From Asterochloris sp. CNOR1 (lineage: Eukaryota; Chlorophyta; Trebouxiophyceae; Trebouxiales; Trebouxiaceae), in contig OZ017750.1 in assembly GCA_963969365.1 (NCBI GenBank), positions 806,001 through 870,000 on the forward strand: DNA of 64,000 nucleotides, given 5' to 3'. The notes under the pieces were generated by a model. That model worked only from the letters and a program-made list of their open reading frames with translations. It did not search any database and was not told the origin of the DNA. A program made the position numbers and the translations under genes. Shown one piece after another: positions 21,201 through 33,451 of this stretch; position 1 is the stretch's first letter, and every line of letters starts with the position of its first letter.

Positions 21201-24200
21201 ACCAGGGCCCTGCACGCATGCAGACGCAGGCCCCTGCACGCATGCAGAAATCAAATGGTGCTGAGCTGTGGCAGGCGTCAGTCTGCAGCTGGTGCACACT
21301 GACGCCTGCCACCATGCGGGCCCACGCCCCTCACTGCACGCAACTACAGGGACAATGTGGCCAACCAGCAGCGCAAGCGCCGTGCTCTGGTGTTCTGGAC
21401 TGGGCGGCGCCTGGCACTGGCCTTCACGGCGTGGCAGGACTACGCCATCCGCAAGCAGCTAACTGGGGACAAGTTGCAGCGCGCAGCTGCCTTCTGGTCC
21501 AAGCAGGCTCTGGCTGCAGCATTCTATGGCTGGATTGAGGGTGAGGCACCATATGCATGCTGGCTGCCACAGCATGCCAGGTTGATGCGGCCACATGGTA
21601 CACACCTGCCAGCTGGGCAGCTGTGTCTTTGGCGCACCTTCCTATGTGACTTGTGTCCTGCTCTTAGGCAAGCTTCTATATCCAATTTGCTTGCCAGCAG
21701 TGTACTTGCCAGCATCTCAACATCATGGCGAGGGCCAAGATGCAAGCAGCAACAGGTGTCTGCCCTCAGGCCTGCAGCATCGGGCAGCAGCGGCACCTGC
21801 AGGGCAAGGCCATGCCCAACACCATGTCACTGGATTGCAGGCTCTGTCCACCAGCAACAGAAGCGGGCGGCATTGTCCAAGGCGACTGCCTTGTGGGGGA
21901 GCAGCGCCCTGGCCTCGACCTTCTATGGCTGGATAGAGGGAGTTGCTGAGATGCAGCGCAAGAGGGCAGCAGTCAAGAGGGCAGCCTCCTTCTGGTTGAG
22001 CAGGTGGGGTGATCACATTGTGGCTGCTCAGTCCAGGCAAAGGCATAGTGTCAGATTGCAGGATGGGCTCTAGAGCAGCCTGTCTCCAAGCATGCAGTAA
22101 TTAGCAAGGCATGTCCCACGAGGCTCTGGTGCAGGCAGGCAAAGATGGTCTCCTACCAGATGTGCAGCTGTCCATTGCCAAGTTGCCTGCCTAGGTCAGC
22201 ATGTGGTCCCCACACATTGTGATGCTGCCCTGCTGTGCAGGGCCCAGCGTCTGGCATTCACGGCTTGGCGGGAGGGCATCTTGGTGCAGCGAGAATACAG
22301 CAACAAGCTGCAGAGGGCTGTAGGCTTTTTTGCTCAGTCCACACTGGCTGCAGCCTGGAATGGCTGGTGGGCAGCCTTGGCCCACAAGCGTGAGAACCAG
22401 GACAAGGTGGCTGCCAGTGTTGCCAGGCTGCTGCAGAGGGACTTGGCGCGCAGCTGGCAGAGTTGGCGGGGAGCTGTGGCCTGGCGCCACATGCAGCTGC
22501 AGGCAAGCTGCCCTGCCGATGGTGCAGCTGTGTTTTCCGTTCGCCGCCTGAGGTGTCCAATGGAGCACAGGACTGATGTCTGTCCAAAAAAGCTTAGTTG
22601 GCAGGGCATGCTTGGTGGGACCTGTGGTCACATTGAATGGCGGGCAAGCTGTCTTATGGGTCTCACTCTGAAGTCATGTCGCTGCCTGGCAGAGAGTCCT
22701 GACCACCAGATTCAGCTGCTTGCCAATAGACAGGTACCCCATATTGCAGCCATCATCAGCATGAGGGCAACAGTAGCGTACTGCTGCTGGTATAGCAGAG
22801 TGCCAGTGCAACTTGGATACTGTCAAAGTCTGGACTGGCCCAACTGTTGCTCCTGCATGGCCGAACAGTTCCCTGTCATCCCGCAGGCTGGGGATCACTG
22901 CACTCAGCAGCGCATGAGCAAGGCCTTCTGGGCCATGCAGCGCGCGGTGCGGCTCCAGCAGACAGGCGCCCTCATCCTGCAGCGCATGCTGCACCGGCGG
23001 CTGGCTGCTGCCTGGTGCACCTGGCTGGACATGGTGGCGGTGAGGCAGTCAGGCCACTGCGCCGGCAGCGCCCTCTCAAGTCCCCGCATTTTGCATGCAT
23101 CAGCATACAACCTGCTGTGTACCCCAGCCTGGCAGCGTCTGCCCTTGGGGGGCTGTTGCATCCAGGCCCACGACTCTGGACACTCCCTGTTTTGGGGATG
23201 GGGCAGGGGTTGGCAGTCAAAAACTGCAGTGTCCAGAAGCACGACTCATCTCCGCTTACAGAGTCCAGCTGTTTGACTGCAGGAGCGGCGTCAGCAGAAC
23301 AGCGCCATTCGGGGCCTGCAGCTGAAGGTGCTGGCCCGCCTCCAGTCCCACAGCCTGGCGCAGGCCTGGCTGTCCTGGCGGGACCATGTCCAGCGCATGC
23401 AGGCCTGCCGCCTGCTGCTGATGCGCATTCGCTGCCGGGGATTGGTGCAGGCGTTGAACGCGTGGCGCGCTCACAGCCGTCAGATGGCTCGGGCACGGCA
23501 GCTGCTGGCCAGGACTCTTGGAGGGACACTGCAGGCAGCCTTTACCACCTGGAGGTGAGTCGGCTATGCACTCAGTGATGGCAAGACTGCACTGCGTATG
23601 ATAACAGCTGCCGGTCCAGGCAGTCTGGACCTGACAACAGCTGGAAAGGTGCTTGAAGCCTCCCTACTGATCTGGTCTTACAGTCGGCATCCCTGCAGAC
23701 GTTGTGTATTTCATCTGGCAGTGGGTGGCATTCCCTGCAGACACCATGATGCCATCTCTTGCTTGCAATGCCAGCTCTCCTGGGCGGCTGCATCAGTTCC
23801 TCACTGCAAGTATCGTCTGCTTACAATTATTGAAACCCCCATGGGCCAGATTCAGAGGCTGCATTTGCAAAGCAATATCATGTGGGCTCCGATGTCACTC
23901 TGTGCATGCAAAGTATCAGTCTGAGTAGCATCTTGCGGCATGCAGGGACTACATGGAGGAGCTTCATGAGGAGGCGCAGGTTGTGCAGGCCGCAGAGAAG
24001 CTGCGGCAGCGTGACGGCGCGGTCACCAAGAAGCTCTTCTTTGCCCTCAACATGTGAGCTTGCACCGACCTGCGCAAAGCATCCGAGCAGGTTGAGGCCT
24101 TTACAGACTAGCCAGCATCTGTACTGAAGTGGTGGCCAATGCTTGTGGCCTCTGTCTAAAGTTGCGAGCGTGCAGTGGCAGTTCACAGCGCACACATGCG

Positions 24201-27200
24201 TCCCCAGAAGGTCCATACCTGCTGTACAGCCCATAAAATGCCTGGCAACACTCAAACCTGGATAGGACTATGCAGCTCTCTGCAGCTCCTGGCAGAGCTA
24301 GCTCAGCTTTCTTTTCAGGGCGTCTGTTGTGTGGGGCACCCAATGTTCTGCGCCCTGTGCTGTTGCAGCTGGCGGGATCACTGGCAGCAGATGGATGTGT
24401 TTCACCGGTGGGTGGTGGCTGCCCAGCATCGCCATGCCATGCGATTTATGACGGCAGCAGCTTATGAGCATCGCTACCTGACACTAGGGCGCGCCACCAT
24501 CGCTGCCTGGAAGGAGGGTGTGCAGCACAACCACAGGGTGAGCATGCCAGCAGTGTTGTGTGCAGTGATTGGCCGCGAAATCATCACCACCTGAAGCATG
24601 GTGTGCTATGATCCCTTTTATGCCAAGATTGTGCGCAGTGCCTCTCTGGTCGGCCGACCCCCATCCCAATGCTGCAGTTTCTCGTTCTCGCATGCTCAGC
24701 CCACTCTTGATAGAGTCTTGGATCTTGACTGCCCGCTTGCAGGTCCGTCAGGCAGTGCGCTTCTGGCAGGGCAATGCGCTGCAGCTGGCCTTCCAGTGCT
24801 GGCGCGAGGGAATGACCCTGCAGCAGCACAAGCAGCAGCAGGTGTCTCAGGTGAGGCGATCATGCTGCGCACAGCAGCTCTCTCCCCCTGCCAGACTGTA
24901 ACAGTGAGGTGTCACGGTGCGCTCCAGCCTCGTCAAAGGTAGATTACTGTCTCAGGCAAGCACCCACCTCTGCACCTCCTCATCTTTGTTGGCTGACTTG
25001 CCGCCGTCCCTGCAGGCGCTTGTCTGGTGGACGGGCAAGACCACAGCTGCCATGTTTGCAGCCTGGGTGCAGCACGTGCAGCAGCAGCACCAGCGCAAGC
25101 ACGACGGCGTGCGGGCGCTGTTCAGCTATGCAGGCGCGCTGAAGCGCAAAGCCTTCCTGGCCTGGCACGAGGACCATCAGGGGCGCGCTGCCCTGCAGCA
25201 GCAGGCGCAGCATGCCTTTGCCAGCATGGCGGACTTCCGCCTGTGCCTGGCCTTTGATGCTTGGTGAGGCTGCATGCCACAGTCCCCACCAACCAATGCC
25301 TCTGCTGGTCTGACAGACTACCGTCCTTCCTTAGCCTGTGATGCCCTGCTGGGGGCTGTATGCCAAGAGTGCCCCAGGACGTGATGCGCCCTCACTTCAA
25401 ATGACAAAATACAGGTACTGGCCATTTGCAACTCAGCTGGTACTGGTATACGGCCATTTGCAGAGCAGCTGGTGCTGGTGCAGCCGTTTGCAAAGCAGCA
25501 GGTGCTGGTGTACCAGAGTCTGTGCTGCGTTAGCATGTCAGTAATGAATCAACAGGTGCAGCAGCAGGCGCAACAAGTGGTTGCCAACATGGCCTTTGAT
25601 GCCTGGTTGGGCCGTACGTACGAATGGTCCCTTGCTACAAGATGCCAGTGCTGCGCAGTACTGGCCCACCTCTGCTGCCTGCAGTGCAGATGCTGCTGGT
25701 GCCTCAGCGTAGCCTTTGTTCAGCACTGAGACGGCACGGGCTGAATGAGAGCCTGGTTTGCCCAGTTGGGTGCCGACATGGGGCGTGCTAACATCGAAAT
25801 CTGCTGTTGGTCGCCATCAATAGTGTTTCTGTGCCATCCTGCAGGTGGGAGATCACCGTGCGGCTGCACAACCTGCGGGTGGGGCTCAACATGCTGCATG
25901 GGCGCTCCGAGCTGGGCAGGCTGCGCAAGAAGCTCCTGGTCTGGCACGACTGGGCCCACAGGCGGCGGTGAGGCACAAACAAAGCACCCATGACCACACT
26001 TGCTGCTGGTGTGAGGAGGTTCACCATGCAGGCGATGTGCAGAGTGCTGGGCACTGCACTCAGTGCGCTCGCCAGGGATGTGCCTGACCTGCACAGAGGC
26101 CGCCATCGCGGCAGAGGCCATGCCTTAAGCGCCTCTTCTGGGGCACGGCAGCATGACAGAGCTTGCAGACCCAGCATGCTGCACTCTTGCTCTGCACCCC
26201 TTCCCACAGGCTGCCACCCCCTGCGTGTGCCTCCTGCAGGCACCTCACCCGTGGGGTGGCTGCACGTCTCCAGGGGCGCTATCTTGGCGGCGCCTTTCAG
26301 CACTGGAGGCAGACAGCGCAGTGGCAGGCCTTGGCTCGCAGCCACACCGCGGCTGCGCTGCAGCACTTCAGCGGCAGGACGCTGCAGCAGGTGCGCGGAC
26401 CATGCCTTGCTGCCTCCGAGTCTGGGACAAGGCACTGGCTGACTGCAGGCAGGCCAACATGCATCTGATTCAACATACACGTCCTGTCATCTCTGGTGTC
26501 CAAAGTTGTTCTGATTGGCATTCAACAGCAGCCAAGTCCCTCACCTGTGCCCGCTGGGTCTCTGATTGGTGTCTGGCCTGTCTTTCAGGGCTCACAAGCT
26601 CCGCACTGGGTGTGCAGGTCTTCGAGGGCTGGCGACAGGCAGTTCTCCGCAGACAGAACCACCGATCAGCCCTGGAGAGAGCGCTGACGCGCCTCACTCA
26701 CAGGACGCTGGCAGCAGCCTTTGCGTCCTGGGCCGAGTGGGCACCGGGGCACCGCTACCGCCGCCAGACAGCCGCGCGTTGCCTGCAGCGCCTCAGGAGC
26801 AGGGTCATGGCCCAGGCTTTCACTGCTTGGCGGGAGCATGCCGCATACCGGCACGGCGTGCAGGCGAAGCTGCAGGGAGCAGTTGCCAAGCTGCTGCACC
26901 AGCAGGCGGCTGCAGCCTGGGAGGCTTGGAGGGACATGGTGGCCGATCAGCGGGAGAAGAGCCAGAGGATGGAGCGGGCAGGGCTGTGCTTTGCCCATTT
27001 TGGCCAGAGGAGGGCCTTCCAGTCCTGGAGGGCTGCCCTGGTGCAGAGCCGGCAGAAGCGGGGCCAGCTGCAGCGAGCGGTGGCCTGCTTCACCCATGCA
27101 GCACAGAGCCGGGCCTTCCAAGCCTGGCTGGCCCGGACGCAGCACGCCCAGCTCAAGCGGCAGCAGCTGCAGCGCGCTGCAGCCAGCTTCGTGCACCTGG

Positions 27201-30200
27201 GCGCAAGACGGGCCTTCGCCGCGTGGCAGGACGCCGTGGCACAGAAGGGGCTGAAACAGGAGATGCTGCACCGAGCGGGCGCCCGGCTGCTGCACTCCAC
27301 ACTGGCCAAGGTGGGGCAGGACTCTCATGTTTGACCTGCTCGGGATTGCTACTCATGTGGAGTGCCAGCCAGTAAAGGGTCGGAGGCAGGCATGTGCTGC
27401 TGCATGTTTCGCAGCTTCCCCACCAAAATGTGATACCTGCATTGCTGCAGCTCCAGAGGACTGCTGGCCATGAGGGCTGCATGTTGTGCCTGCAGGGCTT
27501 CATGGCATTCAGAGCCAATGCAGAGCACCAGCAGTGGAAGAAGGAGGGGCTGCAGCGGGCTGTGACATGCTTCCAGCACTCGCGCCTGTCTGCCGCGTTC
27601 TCCACCTGGCAGCAGCACTGTGCGCATGCCAAGCACAAGGCTGCACGCATGGGTGTGGCTGTGGCTGCCCTGCGCAACAGGTGGGCTGTGCCTGGTATGG
27701 CAGTCCTGTGCCTCTACACAATCACTGTGATGTAGGCCAGGGTGTCTATAATTGCTGTCTGCATGACAAGCTCCAGCATCTGTAGGTGATATGATGCATC
27801 TGATGGAGGAGGCAGCACCTCCTGTTGCAGTCCACTGCTGCCTGCCTGCTTCCGCGTCTGTGCAAACTCCATCTCAGCATGAAGGATGCAAAGCAGGGGA
27901 TACAAAGCACGTTGTTTTGGTCCTTTGCAGGTATGTTGGCATGGCCTTCCGCTCTTGGAGGGCCTATGCAGAGCGTAGGCAGCAGCTCCAGGGAAGCCTG
28001 GCTGCAGCTGTGGGGGGCCTGCGAAACAGGCACCTGGCAGCTGCCTTCCACACATGGCAGGAGCATGTGCAGGGCAAGCGCGGCGCCGAGGCCAAGCTGC
28101 AGCGGGCAGTGGGTGTCCTGCGCAATAAGGCGCTGGCAGGCGCTTGGCAGGGGTGGCGGCTGCAGGTGGCGGTGGCTGCAGAGCACAGGCACAAGGTGCG
28201 GAGCATTCACTGGGCTGAAGACTCCCTGTGGCATGCTGATAGGCATAGGCCTGCCTGCACAAGGTGTGCAGCTTGCAGCAGCAGCGAGGGGATTGCTTGC
28301 CGCAAACTTTTGGCAGGGAGCTGTCAATGGGAGCTGGGTTCCACAGCTCAATTGGCACTGCAAGTGGCAGCTTCTCAGGCTACATGTGTGCTTATACGTT
28401 CTCTGTGCAGATGCGCACCCCTCAATTCTGAGCTCAAACCTGGCTGCAGGCTGCGCTCATTGTGGTCATGCGCCTCAAGCGCGACGGCATGGCTTGCTTC
28501 CTGGAGTGGCGGCGGGTGGCGCAGTGGCAGCGATATTGCAAGGGCGTGCTGCAGAAGGCGGTGGGGCGCCTGCAGAACAGGTGAGCGTCTGGCATCAGTG
28601 AGCAAAAAGCAAAGATCCAGACTGACTGATCCAAGGTTGTGCTGGGAGTGCAGGGTCGCCTTGCCTGCTACAAAGTAGTGCCACCTGCTGCAATGGTGCA
28701 GCAGCCCCTCTTTTACCTCTTCTCAGGCGGTTTGCACACACCAGTGGTCTTACCAGGTGCTCAGTCCTGGCAGCTGTTCAGACAGCCTGAGGCATGGCTT
28801 TAAGTTGAAGGAGCCAGGTACATGTCAGAGCAGCTGAGCAGCTGTCCAGTCTTCAGGCCCCTCACCTTCCCCACCCCCTGCAGGGTGGTCGGCCAGGCCT
28901 TTGCAGAGTGGCAGTACCAGGTCTGGAAGGCGGCGGCCCTTCGCAGGGCCGCCGCCTTCCTCACGCAGCGGGGCCAGGCAGCTGCATTTAACACCTGGCG
29001 CGCCTTCTGTGAAGAGTGCAAGGTGGAGCGCGCGCTGCACCTTTGGACGAGTCTCACCCTGCGCAAGTGAGTCCTGCCTGCTTGTGGGCACGCCTTATGG
29101 CTCCAGATGCCCAGGATGTGTGCAAGAGTACTTGCTGGGGAGCCTCGCCTGCATCCATTGACTCTACTGTGGGACAAGTCCTAGATCTGGAAACCAAGAC
29201 CCAGTGTGAAGGATGCCCTACATACTTGTACATGAGAGCGGTCCTGGTGTCACTGGTAAAACCCGCCCTGGGAAACTGCTTCATCATAGACACATCTCGT
29301 CGTCATGTGCCAGCCTGCCGACTGCTGCTGATGGCTGAAGTGCTTGCCTGCACGTCAGCAGCTAGGCACACAACACCTCCAGCAAGCAGCAGCTACTGTT
29401 GTGAAGCCCCTGCCTCCCTTACAGCCAGGCTCATGGTGGGGCGCGAAGCTATGGAGCCCCTCCCCTCCCTGCAGGGCGTGGCTGAGCTGGCATGAGCGCG
29501 TGCAGCAGCAGCGTGACAAGCGTGACAAGCTGCAGCGAGCCAGCGTGGCGTGCTTTGGCAGCGTCAGGGCACGAGCCCTGCGAGGGTGGCGAGGGGTGGC
29601 GGCCCGGCAGCAGAAGATGCGGGTGGCATTGCAGGGGCACAAGGTGAGTGGACTGCATATGCTACGATGCAGGGTGAACGGGCTGCAATGGGCAGCTCAG
29701 CCCGGGTGCTAGGCCCAGAAATTTGGGCTTTAGGCAGGCCTGCTGGCCTTTTGAGGCTGCTCTGACATCGACCTGAAAACGGAGGGCAGGCGCTGCAACA
29801 TGGTGTCTGTGATTACCCCTCACATGTACGAGCCCACCTCTGCTCACTCAGCCCTAGGAAGCCTCCCCCAGCAGCTGCTGCCTGGTGTGTGTGGCACGCC
29901 ACGCTTCTGCCTGCCTGCGGGTGCTCTCCCTGCGGCAGGCTTCACCTGATAAGCGTGCCCAGCCTGGCCCCTGTGCTGCAGGTGCCTCCTCCAGCAGGCA
30001 TTCCCAGTACAGCTGTCCAGGGCCACCATGTGTCTTCACATGTGTGAGGACCAGCCCCTGCACCGCTTGCATGTGCCCTGTTGCAGGCACGCTGCGTCCA
30101 GGAGACCGGCCAGATGTCTGAGTTGTTCCTTTGCCAATCAATCGTGCCCAGACTTGCAATCCCTTGCTTGCAGGCGCGCTCCCTGAAGGAGGCCTTCTTG

Positions 30201-33060
30201 GAGTGGCGGGCAACTGCACAAGCGTTCCGCGCCCGCCACCACGCCGGGCGCCAGCTGGCCTGTCACACCGCCCGCGGCCTCACACAGCGCCTGTTCACCT
30301 TCTGGCTGGCGGTGCACCGTGCGCGTGCCTGTTTCCGGCGAGCCCTGCTCCGGCGAGCCCTGCGGTCCTGGGCTGATCGCACAGTGTACAAAAGGCACCA
30401 GGTGGGGAGCTGGACGCTCCCCACACTCTGCCTGGCAGGCTGCATCCTGTGGGCTTGGCTGCTGTTCAGCTCTAGACGTTATGTGGATGTGCCAGACCGC
30501 ATCACATGTTGGCAGCAGGTAGAAACCCAGAAGCATTCATGGGTGGCCCGGCCTGCCTGCTCAGATCAGACGCCGCGATCTGTACACCTCAGACATTGCT
30601 CTGCTGTGCCTGCGCAGGGGCAGCGCCTGGGCCAGGCCATGCAGGTTTTGATGTGGGGCTCGCTGGCACGGTGCTTCCTTGCCTGGCGGGATGACACCCA
30701 GGTGAGGCGCACAGCACTCTTCTGACATGTGCAGCACATGTTATCTGGTTCAGGAGATGCCTTCCTGGTTAGATCGCTGTCCACAACCCTCTCTGGCTGT
30801 CAACGCTTGTCATCATTCATTGTCCTGATGAGCGAGGCAGAATTTGCTCCATGCGCTCCTGCAGCTGTTGAGGGGCCAACCCATCGTGAAGAATCCCCCC
30901 TGCCTGCAGTTGACCATTCTGAAGCAGGCGGTCTTTGCACGCAAGCAGCGTGCCATTCGTAACGCCCTCATCATTGGGGACCAGATCACAAGGTGGGCCC
31001 TATACGCCACCTGCAATGGGCTTAAGCTGCATAACTCTGCCTGAGCATGAAAACTGCGCAAGCGCCACCATCTGCAGCCAGCTGAGTGGGTGATGTGGCT
31101 GTGCCATGCTATGTGCGGCACCGTTTGCCTGACTCTATCTTGAGGCGCTGGGCAGCCGGTCTGCGGCCGTGCGCAATGCGTGTGCTCGGCAGCAGTGTGC
31201 ATGGCTGGGGCTGCAGGCGCAAGCGGCGGGAGCTGCTGGCGGCAGTGTTTGAGGCGTGGCGGCTGCGGGCAGGCCTGTACAAGCAGGTGTCGGCTCGCTT
31301 CCAGGCCTCCCTGCAGGTCACGCTGCAGCGGGCCTGGCAGGTCTGGCGCAGCCAGGTCGCGACACGGGTGAGCTGCTTTTTTGACAGCAGTGCTCAGAGT
31401 CTGCCAGTCGTTCCCTGCCGGGTGCTCCCTTGAGGTTTACTGACAGGCCGCTGCAGGTCCTGACCCTGTGCAGGGAATACCAGGCTGCATTATGCTGTGT
31501 TGCCTGGGAGGCCCTGTGAAGAGACTGAAGACATCCCCCTGTTGGCAAGCAAGTTGCTGCTGGGTACTGTGGTGCATATGGCTACACATGGAGCCTGACT
31601 CTTCTGGCTCCAGGAGCTGGAGCGCCAGTGGGAGGCCCAGAGCTCCAGCTTCGCCCACTTCTGGTTGAAAAAGCGTGCCTTCTGGCAGTGGCACAGTGGC
31701 TTCAGCACCGCTCTGGCAGCCAGTCAGGACCAGCTGGCAGCAGCAGCTGAGATGGCCTTTGCCAACGCGGCCCGCTCGGCCTTTGGGCGGTGGCAGCGCT
31801 TTGTGGAGCTGCAGCGGGAGGGCCGCGAGAGGCTGCATGCTGCCTTCCTGCGTGTGGCTGCTGGGGACGCGGCCGCCAGCAAGCAGCTGTGCCTGGGCGC
31901 CTGGAAGCAGTTCATGCAGCTGCGGCGGCATCAGACCGAGCGTAGCGATGTGGCAGTGCGCCATGCCGAGCTGCGTCTGCTGCAGAGCGTGGTGGGCACA
32001 TGGGCGGCCTTCACATCCGCCATGAGGGCTGAAGTGGACCCCAGCTCCCCTTTCCTGTCGCCGCGGTCTGCCAAGGTGAGGGTGGACGTCTGTGTGACGA
32101 TGCTGTCAACATCGATAGAATGTTGCAATTTGCAGGTGACTGTACTGCCTGAGCTTTGCGAGGCAGACACGTGTCCCTGGAGTGTCAATGTTAAAGTCAC
32201 ATGGGGCCTGTCTACTCAGGAGCCTGCTGTAGCACCTGAGGCCATGTGCTCTCTGTATTGCAGCTCGATCGCATGCTGGTCCAGCGCATGGCAGCCATGT
32301 CAGGCAGCATCCAGCTTGGGGCTGGGCCAGACAGCGAAGGTGAGCTGCGGCTGTTGGTGATGTGAACTGCTCAGTGAACCAAAGAAGGGAGGGCAGAGAC
32401 TGCAAGATCTGTCCTGAACTGGCTGATGCTGACCATGCACCTAGTGCACATTTGCACGGACATCTGAGGTGCTCCAGCACAGCAGCTTTGCCCCTCCTCC
32501 AGTTGGCTGCATCCTGGCGCTCAACCCTGGAGTCCATCTGATGCGTGTCAAAGAGGGCTGGCCGGAGCTGCCATGATCTGAGGCTTGTGTCCTGGAAGAG
32601 CCTGGCAGGGTGCTGGACGTGACTGCCATCAACATCTGAGCGACCTGCTGCTGCAGAGGAAGTGTATGACAATCTGTACATTTCGCCCTCCTTCCTGGAG
32701 GCAGAGGCACGCTCAGAGCGCCTGGGCCCCTTTGTTCAGATGGCCCGCTCCCTGCGGCGAACAGTCACCCCGCCCGCAATGGCAGAGTATGATGACGAGC
32801 AGGAGGCGCCTGGCTCTCCAGGCAGCTACGACCTGAGTGCCATTGCTGGCAGCCTGCGGGTGGCCAGCACTACACCCCGTGCTGGACCCGATGGCTGTAG
32901 TGCCCCTGAGCCAGCCGGGGCAGGGGTTGTGACACCCCAGACGCTGGCCAGTCCAGCTGCTGCGTCGCCTGCGCGTGGGCTGCCCAGCAGCACCCTGCGC
33001 AGCACGCTGGCCACGCCGCGCTGGTGGAGCCCTCAGCAGCAGCAAAACAAGCCGCCATAG
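6292..33060 (+). CDS. SFI1: Giant Sfi1-like centrin-binding repeat protein
   Basis: First exons: 6292-6437, 6596-6719, 6882-6959, 7184-7347, 7547-8042, joined in phase; the start Met (MPTRQPRAAG) opens a Pro/Ser/Arg-rich tail. Exon 4 is helical and contains SIQAAEDTYYYRLLLKLSLD. From ~8540 to ~32030 dozens of exons carry repeats of the Sfi1 type: a long helix with L-x-x-x-x-L-A-x-A-F-x-x-W-R, W to W usually 33 residues. Clear runs are 26610-27310 (AFASW, AFTAW, AWEAW, AFQSW, AFQAW, AFAAW) and 16430-16720. My hand count is about 80 cores, against a little over 20 in yeast and human SFI1. In those proteins each repeat binds one centrin and the rod builds the spindle-pole or basal-body linker. 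The last exons (to TAG at 33060) are acidic and Pro/Ser/Thr-rich (MYDNLYISPSFLEAEA). Single-base frame offsets occur at 10.2-13.0 kb and possibly near 8.4 kb. Exact exon ends in the middle part are approximate. Confidence 0.85.
7348..7546 (+). other. Probable GC-AG intron flanked by a 10-bp direct repeat
   Basis: The Sfi1-like reading frame runs ELAFR into QVKGLQRSPSPVRP only if the intron begins GCAAGT (donor CAG|GCAAGT) and ends GCAG at 7546. The sequence CAGGCAAGTC lies at both edges (7345-7354 and 7544-7553). Phase closes through the split Arg codon AG|G. Confidence 0.55.
7701..7829 (+). repeat. In-frame 93-nt direct repeat in the Sfi1-like N-terminal exon
   Basis: The peptide EQEVWGGQTAGW is encoded twice, at about 7701-7736 and 7794-7829, with one base difference and a spacing of 93 nt (31 codons). 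The first copy is followed by RQEVAAGRAPN, the second by APAADSC, so only the core is conserved. It lies in the disordered linker before the Sfi1 repeats. Confidence 0.75.
9432..9560 (+). repeat. Diverged tandem duplication inside a Sfi1-like intron
   Basis: The string GACTGCCTGCCCA with GAGCACCTGG occurs at 9491-9505 and again near 9530-9557; upstream a third related GCCTGCCCAGC lies at 9448. The second copy ends at the acceptor CCACCAG that precedes the next coding exon, so the duplication includes acceptor-like sequence. Confidence 0.45.
16720..16905 (+). repeat. Tandem ~76-bp duplication carrying a 5' splice site
   Basis: Unit 1 starts at 16722 with GCCAGTGAGTGGTGCTGTGG, the end of a Sfi1-repeat exon and its donor; unit 2 starts at 16798 with GCCAGTGAGTGTTGCTTCGG. 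Both go on through a TTGCTGnCC... stretch to ACAGG. A shorter, more diverged third copy (GAGAGTGGTGCCGTAG) begins at about 16860. The intron thus holds two good copies of the same donor. Confidence 0.7.
19454..19605 (+). repeat. Two ~76-bp tandem units in a Sfi1-like intron
   Basis: CTTCACCAGGCTGCTGCAG followed by ACAACCTTGTCATC at 19454 is repeated as CTTCACCAGGCCGCCGCAG plus AGAACCTTGTCACC at 19530. Each unit ends with CTCCTGCTCTGC. The copies are roughly 85% alike by eye. Confidence 0.65.
25411..25515 (+). repeat. Short tandem repeat (~31 bp, three to four copies) in a Sfi1-like intron
   Basis: The unit is close to CAGCTGGTGCTGGT followed by a short link and GCCATTTGCAGAG. It recurs at about 25413, 25438, 25469 and 25499 with point changes. 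It lies directly before the small exon with NMAFDAWLG. Confidence 0.65.
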
Positions 33061-33451
33061 AGCTTGTGCCTCATCTCAGCGCCTGGCAAGACAGCAATGT
33101 CAATTCAAACCCAGTCCAGTTCAGTTCAGTGGAGTGCCTGTCAGTGCTTCATTCGGCCCAGTGCCCACTCAGTGACATTCCCCTCCCGGCTATGCAAACA
33201 CCTGATGCTTCCAAAATTTTGTGAATTATAGCATAGCGCAGCAATCAAGCTTACACTGCAAACCCAACCATGACACAGATGTCTCTAGCTACTGTTCTGG
33301 TGTCAAATCGCAGATGCTTGGGTTCAGACAAGAGGTTTCACCATTCAAAATTTGGGTCTGCGCAGCAGGTGTGCATCTGAGCAACAGGGAACTCTCAGCA
33401 CAACCTGATGGGCTTGATCAGAACTTGACACGCGCCTGGATATATCGCACT
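33061..33451. other. Convergent 3' interval
   Basis: Between the stop of the Sfi1-like gene and the stop of the orphan gene on the other strand. Composition is more AT-rich than the exons. TTACA at about 33250 is the minus-strand TGTAA, the usual green-algal polyadenylation signal, about 200 bp after the orphan's stop. No coding signal seen. Confidence 0.45.

Noticed and set aside
8790-31915. Many long minus-strand open frames opposite the Sfi1-like gene, often Ala/Arg/Cys-rich (for example 26666-27328)
   Set aside because: They are mirror images of the GC-rich repeat exons; no family motif, no consistent splice signals on that strand, and the + strand repeats explain the openness.
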